A stretch of 64,000 nucleotides of DNA from Myxococcales bacterium (GTDB lineage: Bacteria; Myxococcota; Myxococcia; Myxococcales; Myxococcaceae): NCBI GenBank assembly GCA_030681895.1, contig JAUXRI010000312.1, positions 50,583 through 114,582 of the forward strand. Direction: 5' to 3'. Below, in pieces: positions 35,218-45,457 of this stretch; position 1 is the stretch's first letter; the number at the start of each line of letters is the position of its first letter. Made by a program: the position numbers and the translations under genes. Below the pieces are notes generated by a model that saw nothing but the letters and a program-made list of their open reading frames with translations, was not told the DNA's origin and did not search any database.

Positions 35218-36732
35218 TCAGCCCAGGCGCACGAAGTAGACGCTCTGGCCTCCGACGACGAGGAAGATCGTGCGCAGGCGGCTCGCGTAGAAGAACTTGG
35301 TGTGCACGCCGCCTCCGCCAGTGCCGATGGAGGTGACAGGCACCACGCCCGTCACCGGCAGCAGGTCCATGTCCCACGTCGTCGTCGTGTTGGGTGTCAC
35401 GCGAAACACCTTCTGCGCGCCCTCGGCCCCGCCGTTGTAGAAATAGAAACAGTCGGCATCGGCGTCGTAGACGAGCGTCGTGCCGAGGAAGCCCATCGCG
35501 CTGGCTTGAAAGTCCGACCACGCGGTCGACGGGTTGAACGTCACCACCTGCTTCGTCCACGTGGCGGCGTCGACGACGGTCGAGTTGACGGCGCCACCGA
35601 CGCTCCAGTTGTCACCTGACGAGAGGTGGAAGATGCGGTTGCGCCGCGAGTCGTATGCGTGGCCCGCTCTCGCGATGGTGCCAGTGCCCGTCACGGGCCC
35701 ACCCGACCACCGCATCGTCATCGGGTCGAGCCGGCCGCGGCTGTCGTTGCCGAGCGACATGAGCTCGCCGTTCATCAGGAACGTCACGCGATCGGTGTGG
35801 TTCGGGTACGTCATCGCCGGGTCCCACTGGTTGGTGACGGGGTCGAAGCCATCAGTCACCGGGTGGTCGTAGGCGCCCGAGCCGAAGAAGCGGCCGCCCA
35901 GCAGCATGTAGCGCTGCCGCTGCGGCACCCACCAGTTGTACCAATACGTGTGTCTGGGCGCGGGAGTGCCGTCGGCGAAGTACGGCAACGTGCCTCTCGT
36001 GTCCCACCCGGTCGCGTTCGAAGCGGCCGTGCGTTGCACCCAGGCTGGCGTCTCGACGTCGAGCCGAATGCTCATGACGCGGTTGTTGGTGAGGTTGCCG
36101 CCATGGCCTCCGTTCGCGCCCGACCAGGCCTCGAGGCCCGTCGAGTCACCACGCCACGCGAGGCCGCCGTAGTCGCGCACCTCGTTCGGCGCGACGGTGT
36201 TGGCGACCTGCCGCCATTCCCGCAGCGGAGCATTCCGCAGGTACGCGGGCACGACGAGATCGCTGACGTCGATGGTGAGCGGAGCGCCAGCCTTCGTGAG
36301 CGCCGGGGCGATGGTGAAGTCGACGGTTCGGCCCATTCCCGCGGCCACCCACGTCGCCTCGACGGTCGCGCGCGTCTGCCCGACGTCGATGGAGCTCGTC
36401 TGCGACGACAGCGCTCCCGAATCGCTGGCGGCCCAGGTGATGACGTACGTGCGGTCAGCGGGCGCGTTCAGCAGAACCCGAAGTTGCGTTGGCGTGGCGG
36501 TCGTCGCGGTGCGCGCGCCGAAGAGGGTCGCGACCGTGGGGATCAGCCCGGCGTCGACGTCGCCTCCACCCGCGCTGCCGCCGCTCGCCGAGCCACCGGC
36601 CACCGCACCACCCGCAGCGCCGCCTGCCTCGCCACCGCCAGCGGCGACACCGGCGTCGTCCTTCAGCGACGCAGACCCAAGACAGCCGGCGCCACCGCAC
36701 ACCATCACCAGCACCATCGGCCGCACACACAT
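35218..36732 (-). CDS. Lipoprotein with Gly-rich linker and beta-propeller-like domain
   Basis: 504 residues from ATG 36732. Signal peptide MCVRPMVLVMVCGGAGC, lipobox GGAGC (Cys17). A linker of GGx repeats (about 30-60, AGGAVAGGSASGGSAGGGD) is followed by a Big-like strand region (about 70-160), then repeated WxxR/YDSxxNRIFxL/FNPSTxxW motifs as in kelch-type propellers (e.g. YMLLGGRFFGSG, AYDSRRNRIFHL). No enzymatic motif; surface binding protein likely. Convergent with the HAD gene, with only 3 bp between stops. Confidence 0.7.
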   Translation of the reverse strand: MCVRPMVLVMVCGGAGCLGSASLKDDAGVAAGGGEAGGAAGGAVAGGSASGGSAGGGDVDAGLIPTVATLFGARTATTATPTQLRVLLNAPADRTYVITWAASDSGALSSQTSSIDVGQTRATVEATWVAAGMGRTVDFTIAPALTKAGAPLTIDVSDLVVPAYLRNAPLREWRQVANTVAPNEVRDYGGLAWRGDSTGLEAWSGANGGHGGNLTNNRVMSIRLDVETPAWVQRTAASNATGWDTRGTLPYFADGTPAPRHTYWYNWWVPQRQRYMLLGGRFFGSGAYDHPVTDGFDPVTNQWDPAMTYPNHTDRVTFLMNGELMSLGNDSRGRLDPMTMRWSGGPVTGTGTIARAGHAYDSRRNRIFHLSSGDNWSVGGAVNSTVVDAATWTKQVVTFNPSTAWSDFQASAMGFLGTTLVYDADADCFYFYNGGAEGAQKVFRVTPNTTTTWDMDLLPVTGVVPVTSIGTGGGGVHTKFFYASRLRTIFLVVGGQSVYFVRLG

Positions 36733-36839
36733 CGGCGGAGCGTACGCCACGACGGGCTGAGCGCCTCGGAGCCGTCGAACCGGGCTCCCGAGTGTGGGCT
36801 TGACGGGGTGGCCCCTGACGGCCAAAAGCCCCCGCACCG

Positions 36840-38453
<1,614 letters not shown>

Positions 38454-38457
38454 GGCG

Positions 38458-38484
38458 TTTCGCGGGCTTCGGCATCCTGCGAAA
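38458..38484 (+). terminator. Weak stem-loop after the LarA-like gene
   Basis: TTTCGCGGG (38458-38466) pairs with CCTGCGAAA (38476-38484) with one G-T pair, loop CTTCGGCAT, starting 5 bases after the stop. Followed by AACCGCG and no U-run, so at best a weak terminator. Confidence 0.35.
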
Positions 38485-38566
38485 AACCGCGCCGGCCGTG
38501 TCCACTTCTGGTTCGCTCATTCATCAATGAGGTCCACGGGCATCTGGCCCACGAACTGGAGACACC

Positions 38567-38929
38567 TTGCCCAAGTACCTCGTCGTCATGAAGTCGGAGT
38601 CCCGGCCGAAGTCGTCACAGGCTGGCGCTGGGCCTTCACCCGAACAGATGCAGCAGATGTTCGCGGCGTACAAGGCGTGGATGGCCCAGTACAAAGATCA
38701 GATCGTCGACATGGGCGACAAGCTGCTGCCGGGTGGGCGCGTCCTCACGATGAGTGCTTCTGGTCTGTCGGACGGCCCCTTCGTCGAGGCGAAAGAGATC
38801 ATCGGCGGCTTCATGATCATCTCCGCGAAGGACGAGGCTGGCGCGGTCGAGGTCGTGCGCGCGTGCCCTGCGGTGCAGATGCCCGGGGCGGTGCTCGAGA
38901 TCCGCGAGATGGCCGGCGCGAAGATGTGA
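38567..38929 (+). CDS. DGPF/YciI-like protein linked to ECF42 sigma factor
   Basis: 120 residues starting at TTG 38567 (GGAGA ribosome site at 38557-38561). YciI-like fold with the D-G-P-F motif (LSDGPFVEAKEIIGG) that names this family, N-terminal MPKYLVVMKSE. DGPF genes are found with ECF42 sigma factors, as here; the stop overlaps the sigma start. Their biochemical role is unknown. Confidence 0.9.
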   Translation: MPKYLVVMKSESRPKSSQAGAGPSPEQMQQMFAAYKAWMAQYKDQIVDMGDKLLPGGRVLTMSASGLSDGPFVEAKEIIGGFMIISAKDEAGAVEVVRACPAVQMPGAVLEIREMAGAKM

Positions 38930-40260
38930 GCCTCGAGCCCTCGTCGAGTGAGCTCGTCGAGCATTTCTTCCGTCACGAGTATGGGCGCCTCGTGGCCACG
39001 CTCGTGCGCCGCGTGGGGCTGCAGCACCTCGAGCTCGTCGAAGACTCAGTTCAGGCGTCGTTGGCGACGGCGCTGACGGCTTGGACGACGAACGGGACGC
39101 CGAGAGAGCCCGGAGCGTGGCTCTTCCAGGTGGCTTTGCGCAACGTGCTCGCCACGCTTCGTGCGACCACGAGGCACGCCGCGCTCGATGGCTCGGTCTC
39201 AGCGCAGGAGCCGCTCGAGCCTTCCCCGGCCACCTTCGAGTCGGAGGTCTCAGACGAGCTGTTGCGCATGATGTTCGTCTGTTGCCACGAGGACATCGCC
39301 GACGAGTCGCGGCTGGTGTTCGCACTCAAGACGCTGTGTGGCTTCAGCACGTCTGAGATCGCCGCTCGGCTGTTCACCTCGGAAACGAACGTTCAGAAGC
39401 GGCTGCAGCGCGCGAGGGAACGGCTCCGCCACCTACCGAACGCATTCGAAGCCCAGTCGCTCGAGGCGTTGGCCGAGCGGTTGCCGAGCGTTCACGGCGT
39501 CATCTACGTGCTCTTCAACGAGGGGTACCTGTCAACCAACGCCGAGTACGCCATTCGTGCCGAGCTCTGCGCCGAGGCGATTCGATTGGCGACGGTGCTC
39601 GCCAGACACTCCGTCGGCGCGGCCCCTTCGACCTTCGCGCTGCTGGCGTTGATGCATCTGCACTCGGCCCGGTTGGGCGCTCGCCAGGACGCGACGGGCG
39701 GGCTGTTGCTGCTCGAAGAACAAGATCGCGCGTCGTGGGACACGCACCATCTTCAGCTCGGGGCGACCTGGCTCGCGCAAGCGGCTCGGGGCGAGACCGT
39801 CACCCGGTTCCACGCCGAGGCCGGCATCGCCGCCGAACACTGTTTTGCGCCCTCATTCGAGGGAACGAACTGGGCTGCCATTGCCTCGCTCTACGCCACG
39901 CTCGAGCGCATCGATCCGTCGCCCCTGCACACCTTGAATCGAGCGGTCGCCGTCGCGCAGCTCGAGGGGCCGGCCGTGGGGCTGGCGATGCTGGAGGCCG
40001 TCGTTCCGCCTCCATGGCTCGCGCGACACTTCTTGTGGGACGCAGTGCGGGCCGACCTGGCCCTGCGCGCGGGGAAGGTCGAGCTCGGCCAGCTCCATCG
40101 AGAACGCGCGCTGGCGAGCGCTCCGTCAGACGCGATTCGAACCGCGTTGGGGCGTCGGCTGGGCGTCGACCCCGGTTCTCTCCGGACACACGAAGGCCCC
40201 GGCGGGAGTCGAAGCTCCGTGCCGAGGCCTTGGGGTGAAACAGGAAGTAGAACGTCTTAG
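38926..40260 (+). CDS. ECF42-type sigma factor with long C-terminal extension
   Basis: 444 residues from GTG 38926, overlapping the DGPF stop by 4 nt. Sigma region 2 (about 8-85; LVEDSVQASLATALTAW) and region 4 (about 125-190; LKTLCGFSTSEIAARLFTSETNVQKRLQRARERLR, shown in parts) are followed by a 250-residue helical extension with ALLALMHLHSAR and TLNRAVAVAQLEGP repeats, typical of ECF42, where the extension rather than a partner anti-sigma factor controls activity. The last 20 residues overlap the 3' end of the convergent gene by 4 nt. Known genes of this group pair with DGPF proteins. Confidence 0.93.
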   Translation: MSLEPSSSELVEHFFRHEYGRLVATLVRRVGLQHLELVEDSVQASLATALTAWTTNGTPREPGAWLFQVALRNVLATLRATTRHAALDGSVSAQEPLEPSPATFESEVSDELLRMMFVCCHEDIADESRLVFALKTLCGFSTSEIAARLFTSETNVQKRLQRARERLRHLPNAFEAQSLEALAERLPSVHGVIYVLFNEGYLSTNAEYAIRAELCAEAIRLATVLARHSVGAAPSTFALLALMHLHSARLGARQDATGGLLLLEEQDRASWDTHHLQLGATWLAQAARGETVTRFHAEAGIAAEHCFAPSFEGTNWAAIASLYATLERIDPSPLHTLNRAVAVAQLEGPAVGLAMLEAVVPPPWLARHFLWDAVRADLALRAGKVELGQLHRERALASAPSDAIRTALGRRLGVDPGSLRTHEGPGGSRSSVPRPWGETGSRTS

Positions 40261-40568
40261 CGGCGGCTGAGCATCGTCTTGCCGCGCGCCTGAACGACCG
40301 CGCCGCCCGGCACCTTCGCCGTCATCGCCGGCGCCATCGCGCGCAGCTCGAACACGCGCATGTCGGGGTACGGCATGTACTTGAAGATGGGAACGTTCAG
40401 CGGCGCGTCGGGCAGAATCTTGCCGACGTTGATGGGGCGCGGGGGCGACTTCGAGGCCATCAGCAGGCCCATCGAGATGGCGAGCAGCACCGCCGCCAGG
40501 GCGATTCCGACCGCGCGAACCCGCTTGTCGTCCATCATCGTCTCGAACCGGTCAGTGAACGTGTCCAT
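40257..40568 (-). CDS. Small single-pass membrane protein, unknown function
   Basis: 103 residues: N-terminal cytoplasmic part (MDTFTDRFETMMDDKRVRAV), one helix (about 19-40: VGIALAAVLLAISMGLLMAS), then a periplasmic domain with Pro-rich YMPYPDMRVF. No recognised family. Convergent with the sigma gene (4-nt overlap). The gap upstream of it (40569-40763) holds its promoter only. Confidence 0.6.
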   Translation of the reverse strand: MDTFTDRFETMMDDKRVRAVGIALAAVLLAISMGLLMASKSPPRPINVGKILPDAPLNVPIFKYMPYPDMRVFELRAMAPAMTAKVPGGAVVQARGKTMLSRR

Positions 40569-40763
40569 GGGGCTGGGCTCTCTGCGAGCGCCACGCCAAC
40601 CGATCAGACTCGTTGAGGTCTCCTCGATCCGCAGGCTTGGTGACGCGCTGCATGGACCTGGAGCAGACAGTGGAACATCGGCGCGTGGCGAAACTGGAGT
40701 TTCGCTGTCTCACGTTCAGCCGATTTACAGCCGCTGCGCGTCACTCTCACACCTTGAGAAGGC

Positions 40764-42188
40764 CTACTTCAGGCGCTCCAACGCGACCTGCGCCGCCCAG
40801 AACCCGCACATGCCGTGCACGCCCGGCCCCGGAGGCGCCGACGCAGAACACAGCAGCACCTTCTCGTTCGGCGTGACGTACGGGAGCCCGAAGGTCGGCC
40901 GGAAGAACACCTGGGTCCCTTCGACGGCGCCGGCCGAGATGTCTCCGCCCAGGTAGCTCGCGTTGGTGGCCTCGAAGTCGGCGGGCGTCTTGGTGTGGCG
41001 CGCGATGACGTGCTTCTGAAAGCCGGGAGCAAAACGCTCCAGCTGGGCCTCGATGCGCTCGGTCATGTCGACGGTCGAGCCGTTGGGCACGTGGCAGTAC
41101 GCCCAGAGCGTGTGCTTCCCGGCAGGCGCACGGCTGGCATCGAACGGTGACTGCTGCGCGACGAGCACGTACGGCCTGTCTGCGACCCGGCCAGCTGACG
41201 GCGCGGCTTCCGACTCGGTGAGCTCTTCGATGGTGCCGCAGACGTGCAGACACGAGGAGCGCGCGGCGTCCTTCGAGGTCCACGGCATCGGCGCGTCGAG
41301 TGCGTAGTCGAGCTTGAAGACGCCGGGCCCGCGCTTGAAGCCCTGCTCGATGCGACGGCGGTACGACGACGGGAGTGCGTCGCCACACACGCGGCTCATC
41401 ACGTGCGCGTGCGTGTCGAAGAGGACGAGGCGATGGGGAGGCAGCTCCTCGAGCCGAGAGACGGGAACGTTCGCCTCCAGCTCTCCGCCGGCCTCACGAA
41501 GCATCGCCACCAGCGCGTCGACCAGCTTCTGCGAGCCGCCTTCGATGAACGGCCAGCCCACCGCGTGGCCCGTCATCGCGAGGATGAGGCCGAACGCATT
41601 GGTGAGCGGCGTCGTCAGCGGTGAGAACGAATGCGCCGCGCAGCCGCCGAGGAGCGCCTTGGTGCGAGGGTGCTGGAACTGCGACTCCACGAAGTCGACG
41701 TTGCTCTCGAGCGCAGCGAGCCCGAAGCGCGCGGCGAGGAACGGCGCCTTGAGCGGAGGCTTCGTCAGCGGGTTGAAGATGAGGTCTTTCAAGTCGTGAA
41801 AGCCGTCGACCAGCGGCTTCATGAGGCGAAGGTACGGGCCTTCATCGGGACCGAGCCGCGCGGCCGTGGCTTCGACGCTGCGCTCGAGCACCGCCGCGTC
41901 ACCGTTGGCGAGCGGGTTCACCAGTGGGAAATCGGAGTGGATGAAGCGCACGCCATGTTTCTGGAGCGGCAGGGACGAGAAGAATGGAGACGCCGCCGCG
42001 AGCGGGTGAATCGCAGAGCAGATGTCGTGCACGTAGCCCGGCCCGGTCAGCGCCATCGAGCGCGCGCCGCCACCGAACGTCGACTGACCTTCGAGCACCT
42101 TCACCGAGCGCCCGGCCTTCGCCAACACCAATGCTGCCGCGAGACCGTTCGGCCCTGAGCCCACCACCACTGCGTCGTACGTCTTCAC
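40764..42188 (-). CDS. Phytoene-dehydrogenase-like FAD oxidoreductase
   Basis: 474 residues. FAD-binding N-terminus AVVVGSGPNGLAAALVLA with GGGARS, and a C-terminal FAD loop GVHGMCGFWAAQVAL. Same superfamily as CrtI/CrtO/RetSat; differs in substrate region from the crt genes at 52-56 kb. The stop lies about 195 bp from the small membrane protein gene, while its ATG overlaps the aroA stop by 4 nt (42185-42188), so it is probably the last gene of the shikimate operon transcript. Substrate unknown. Confidence 0.85.
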   Translation of the reverse strand: MKTYDAVVVGSGPNGLAAALVLAKAGRSVKVLEGQSTFGGGARSMALTGPGYVHDICSAIHPLAAASPFFSSLPLQKHGVRFIHSDFPLVNPLANGDAAVLERSVEATAARLGPDEGPYLRLMKPLVDGFHDLKDLIFNPLTKPPLKAPFLAARFGLAALESNVDFVESQFQHPRTKALLGGCAAHSFSPLTTPLTNAFGLILAMTGHAVGWPFIEGGSQKLVDALVAMLREAGGELEANVPVSRLEELPPHRLVLFDTHAHVMSRVCGDALPSSYRRRIEQGFKRGPGVFKLDYALDAPMPWTSKDAARSSCLHVCGTIEELTESEAAPSAGRVADRPYVLVAQQSPFDASRAPAGKHTLWAYCHVPNGSTVDMTERIEAQLERFAPGFQKHVIARHTKTPADFEATNASYLGGDISAGAVEGTQVFFRPTFGLPYVTPNEKVLLCSASAPPGPGVHGMCGFWAAQVALERLK

Positions 42189-43393
42189 GTCGCCTCCGCC
42201 CGTCCAATGCCGACCTTCGCTGCTTCACGCCAGAACCCTGGGAAGCTCTTGGCGACGGCGTCGGTTCCCCGCACGGGAATCGTGACACCCAGGAGCGCGC
42301 CAGCCACCGTCGCGGCCATGACGAGCCGATGATCGTCGCGGCCATCGAAGGTGCCTCCTCGCGGGGTCGACGGAGGCGTCACCGTGAGGCGCTCTCCATC
42401 GATCGTTGCAACACCACCGACGAGACGAACGAGCGTCACCAGCGCGTCGAGTCGATCGCTCTCTTTGAGCCGGAGCACCCCACAGCGCACGAACGTCGAC
42501 GGGGCAGGCGAAACCAACGCCATCGCGACGAGCGCGGGCACCGCATCGGGACACACCGAGGCGTCGACGTCGAGACCTCGGCTGAGCGCTCCTGTCACGG
42601 TCGTCAGGCCATCGCGGGTGTCGAGCTTCAGGCCGCTTGCCTCGAGGTGCTTCGCGAACTCACGGTCGGGATGCGCGGCAGCGAAGTCGACGTGACGAAC
42701 TGCGACGCCGAACTTCCACGCGAGCGGCAGCAGGTACGTCAGCGAAGACCAGTCACCGGGGAGCTCGTTGGGACGTGGCGCTTCACGCCAGCCAGTCACG
42801 GTGACTCGGTTCTCGCCTTCAACGACCTCGAACCCGAAGCGCCGCATACACGCGACCGTGAGCGCCACGTAGCCAGCGCTGGTCGCCGCTCCGTCGATCT
42901 CGACTGACACCGGCGACGTGCCTTCACGAACGAGTCGAGCAGCGCCGAGCAGCAGGCTCGAGGTGAACTGGCTCGACTCGACACCCGACACACGGAACGG
43001 GCCGATGAAGTGTCGCGCTCCGCTCTCGAGGGTCAGCGGCCAGAGGGTCTCGCCATGACGAATCGTGACGCCGAGCGAGCGGCGCAGTGACTCGAGCAGC
43101 GCTTCATGTGGACGTTCGGCCAACCGCGCCGTGCCGAAGAATCGCCACGAGGTGTTCGGCTTCAGCGCGGCCTGCGTGACGAGGAAGCGAAACGGCGCTC
43201 CGGCGTCGAGGCAGTCGAGCTCGCCCGACACGCCACGCAGCGTCTGGAGTCCCTTCGACACCACGTCGACGTCACGCGGGCGATCGACCACCGGTGGCAG
43301 CAGTCGCTCGTGCGAGCCTTCACACACCTCTGCCAACACCAGCGCGCGGTGGGCATCGGACTTCGACACCGGCGGCGTCAGCGACTCAGGCAC
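42185..43393 (-). CDS. aroA: 5-Enolpyruvylshikimate-3-phosphate synthase
   Basis: 402 residues from GTG 43393, overlapping the aroB stop by 8 nt; an in-frame extension to 43630 is shadow inside aroB. EPSP synthase landmarks: PPVSKSDAHRALVLAE (Lys/Ser of the PEP and S3P site), LKESDR (conserved ESDR-type Glu/Arg), CPDAVPALVAMAL (catalytic Asp) and GRDDHRLVMA (DDHR-type loop). Joins shikimate-3-phosphate and PEP. It is about 25-30 residues shorter than E. coli AroA (427). Confidence 0.95.
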   Translation of the reverse strand: MPESLTPPVSKSDAHRALVLAEVCEGSHERLLPPVVDRPRDVDVVSKGLQTLRGVSGELDCLDAGAPFRFLVTQAALKPNTSWRFFGTARLAERPHEALLESLRRSLGVTIRHGETLWPLTLESGARHFIGPFRVSGVESSQFTSSLLLGAARLVREGTSPVSVEIDGAATSAGYVALTVACMRRFGFEVVEGENRVTVTGWREAPRPNELPGDWSSLTYLLPLAWKFGVAVRHVDFAAAHPDREFAKHLEASGLKLDTRDGLTTVTGALSRGLDVDASVCPDAVPALVAMALVSPAPSTFVRCGVLRLKESDRLDALVTLVRLVGGVATIDGERLTVTPPSTPRGGTFDGRDDHRLVMAATVAGALLGVTIPVRGTDAVAKSFPGFWREAAKVGIGRAEAT

Positions 43394-44423
43394 GCCCGCT
43401 CCACGGCCCCTTCCACAACCGCTGCCACACACTCGCGTCGACGTTCGCGACCCGCCAGCGACCGAGGTCTTCGAGCAGCACCATGCGCAGCGCCTTCGCG
43501 GAGCTCTTCTTGTCTGCAGCCAGGAGCGTCGCGACCTTCGCGAGCTTCGTCTTCGAGACGAGCTTCGCGAGCTCTGTGCGTGCACGCGGCCGATTCGGGA
43601 GCGCGACCTCGACGGCCTCGGACACGCCACGTGGCGTCACGCCGGTCGCGACGCCGACGTCGAGCGCGCAGAGCATGCCGAGCCCGACCGCGTCTCCGTG
43701 AGGGAGCGTGTAGCCACTGAGGCTCTCGAGCACGTGACCGAAGGTGTGACCGAAGTTGAGGACGACGCGCACGTCTTTGCGCTCGAAGGGGTCGGTCCGC
43801 ACCACGGCTTCTTTCAGGCCACGCGCTTCACGGAGCAGCGCCGCATCACTCGGCGTGCGCAGGCTCCAGCGTCGAAACGTTCCGCCGTCGAGGGTGGCGA
43901 CCATCTTCCACGCCTCCAGCCGGCCTTCGCGCCGCTGCGCCTCGGTCAACGTCTCGAAGAACTCCGGGCACAGCCACGTCTCGGCAGCGCCGTGAAACAC
44001 GCCCAGCGCGTTCTTCACGGTGCCGACGTTCACCGCGCCTTTGCCACCGATGGAGCTGTCCACCCCGGCGAGCAGCGTCGTGGGCACGTGGATGAGCCGG
44101 ACGCCGCGTTTGTGCAGGTGCGCGATGACACCGACGACGTCACCGATGGTGCCTCCGCCAAGCGCGACGAAGGTGGCCGAGCGAGAGACGTCGTGGAGCG
44201 ACCGCGCGACCCGCTCGAGCGTGCCGAGCGACTTGATCGCCTCACCCGCCGCCAGCGGCACCACACGAACCTTCGACAGCGCCTTGCGGGCTTTGGGGTG
44301 AAGGCGAAGGACCTTTCGATCGGCGAACACCACGCTGTCGGCAGGCAACGTCTTCGCGAGCGCGTCGAACGCACCAGTCCGTTCACGTGCAGGAGCCAGC
44401 GAGCCAGGGAGCGAATCAGTCAT
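43386..44423 (-). CDS. aroB: 3-Dehydroquinate synthase
   Basis: 345 residues. AroB motifs: nucleotide-binding ALGGGTIGDVVGVIA, P-T-T-L-L-A-G-V-D-S-S-I-G-G-K (VPTTLLAGVDSSIGGKGAVN, in part), zinc site H in NFGHTFGHVLE and HGDAVGLGM. Converts DAHP to 3-dehydroquinate. Overlaps aroC by 4 nt (44420-44423) upstream and aroA downstream. Confidence 0.96.
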   Translation of the reverse strand: MTDSLPGSLAPARERTGAFDALAKTLPADSVVFADRKVLRLHPKARKALSKVRVVPLAAGEAIKSLGTLERVARSLHDVSRSATFVALGGGTIGDVVGVIAHLHKRGVRLIHVPTTLLAGVDSSIGGKGAVNVGTVKNALGVFHGAAETWLCPEFFETLTEAQRREGRLEAWKMVATLDGGTFRRWSLRTPSDAALLREARGLKEAVVRTDPFERKDVRVVLNFGHTFGHVLESLSGYTLPHGDAVGLGMLCALDVGVATGVTPRGVSEAVEVALPNRPRARTELAKLVSKTKLAKVATLLAADKKSSAKALRMVLLEDLGRWRVANVDASVWQRLWKGPWSGRA

Positions 44424-45457
44424 GAGCGGTGCGGCCTCGCGAGAAAGGACAACCAGAGATCAGCGAGCACCATCGACGTCATCGCCTCGATGACGGGAAC
44501 GGCGCGGGGAAGAATGCAGGGGTCGTGACGGCCGGCCTTCGCGTGGTCGGTCAACGTCGCGGGCGGTTTGAAGAGCACACGGGCGAGCACCGGCTCTCCG
44601 TTCGCGAGGCCGCCCTGAATGCCGCCGTAGACGTCGCTCGGCGTTCCATCGTCGCGTCGCGCGTGGAACTGCGTGCCTGGCAACGTCAGCCGCGCCTCGA
44701 GATCGGGTGGGCCCCAGACGACGCCAGTCACCGCTCCAACGCCCCCGAACGCATCAGCCAGCCGCGCCTTCAGCTTCCCGAAGACAGGCTCGCCGAGGCC
44801 GAGCGGAGCGCCGTCGATGCGCACGGTGATGGCACCGCCGAGACTGTCTCCTGCGGCCTTCGCCTCGAGGATTCGTGCTTCGATCTGCGGGGCGATCGCA
44901 GCATCCGGACAGCGCGTGACGTGCGCATCGACGTGGGCACGCGTGAGCGTTTCGCTCGGGAGGGGCGCGAAGAACGGACCGACCTGCGAGACCCACGCGA
45001 CGACCCGCAGCGACGGCACCTCGCGCAGCAACAGCGCGTCAGCGACCGCTCCACCGATGACCCGGCACAACGTCTCACGGCCGCTGGTGCGCCCACCGCC
45101 GCGTGGATCGCGGTGCTGAAACCGCTCCCGCCAGACACGATCGGCGTGGCCCGGCCGGTCTTCCTTCTTCAGCGCCTCGTAGTCCTGGCTGCGCTGGTCC
45201 TGGTTGCGAACGATCGCCGCGATAGGCGTGCCGAGCGTCTTGTCTTCGTAGATGCCCGAGAGCAGCTCGACCTGATCCGCTTCGTTGCGTGCAGTCGTGA
45301 CGTTCGACTGACCGGGCCGACGGCGATCGAGCGCTGCCTGCACGAGCGATCGGGTCAGCGACACGCCCGCTGGACAGCCATCGATGACCGCGCCCATCGC
45401 AGGCCCATGGCTCTCGCCGAACGTGGTGACGCGGAAGAGCGAGCCGAAGGTGTTCAT
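44420..45457 (-). CDS. aroC: Chorismate synthase
   Basis: 345 residues from ATG 45457; the longer frame to 45655 is shadow. AroC signatures: FRVTTFGESHGPAMGAVIDGCPAG, DRRRPGQSN, QRSQDYEALKKEDRPGHAD (in parts), SGRETLCRVIGGAVA. Uses FMN to make chorismate from EPSP. Its ATG overlaps the trifunctional gene's stop by 4 nt. Confidence 0.97.
   Translation of the reverse strand: MNTFGSLFRVTTFGESHGPAMGAVIDGCPAGVSLTRSLVQAALDRRRPGQSNVTTARNEADQVELLSGIYEDKTLGTPIAAIVRNQDQRSQDYEALKKEDRPGHADRVWRERFQHRDPRGGGRTSGRETLCRVIGGAVADALLLREVPSLRVVAWVSQVGPFFAPLPSETLTRAHVDAHVTRCPDAAIAPQIEARILEAKAAGDSLGGAITVRIDGAPLGLGEPVFGKLKARLADAFGGVGAVTGVVWGPPDLEARLTLPGTQFHARRDDGTPSDVYGGIQGGLANGEPVLARVLFKPPATLTDHAKAGRHDPCILPRAVPVIEAMTSMVLADLWLSFLARPHRS

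Noticed and set aside
40569..40763. Possible small gene between the single-pass protein and the oxidoreductase
   Set aside because: No start with ribosome site and no coding pattern; only promoter space is supported.
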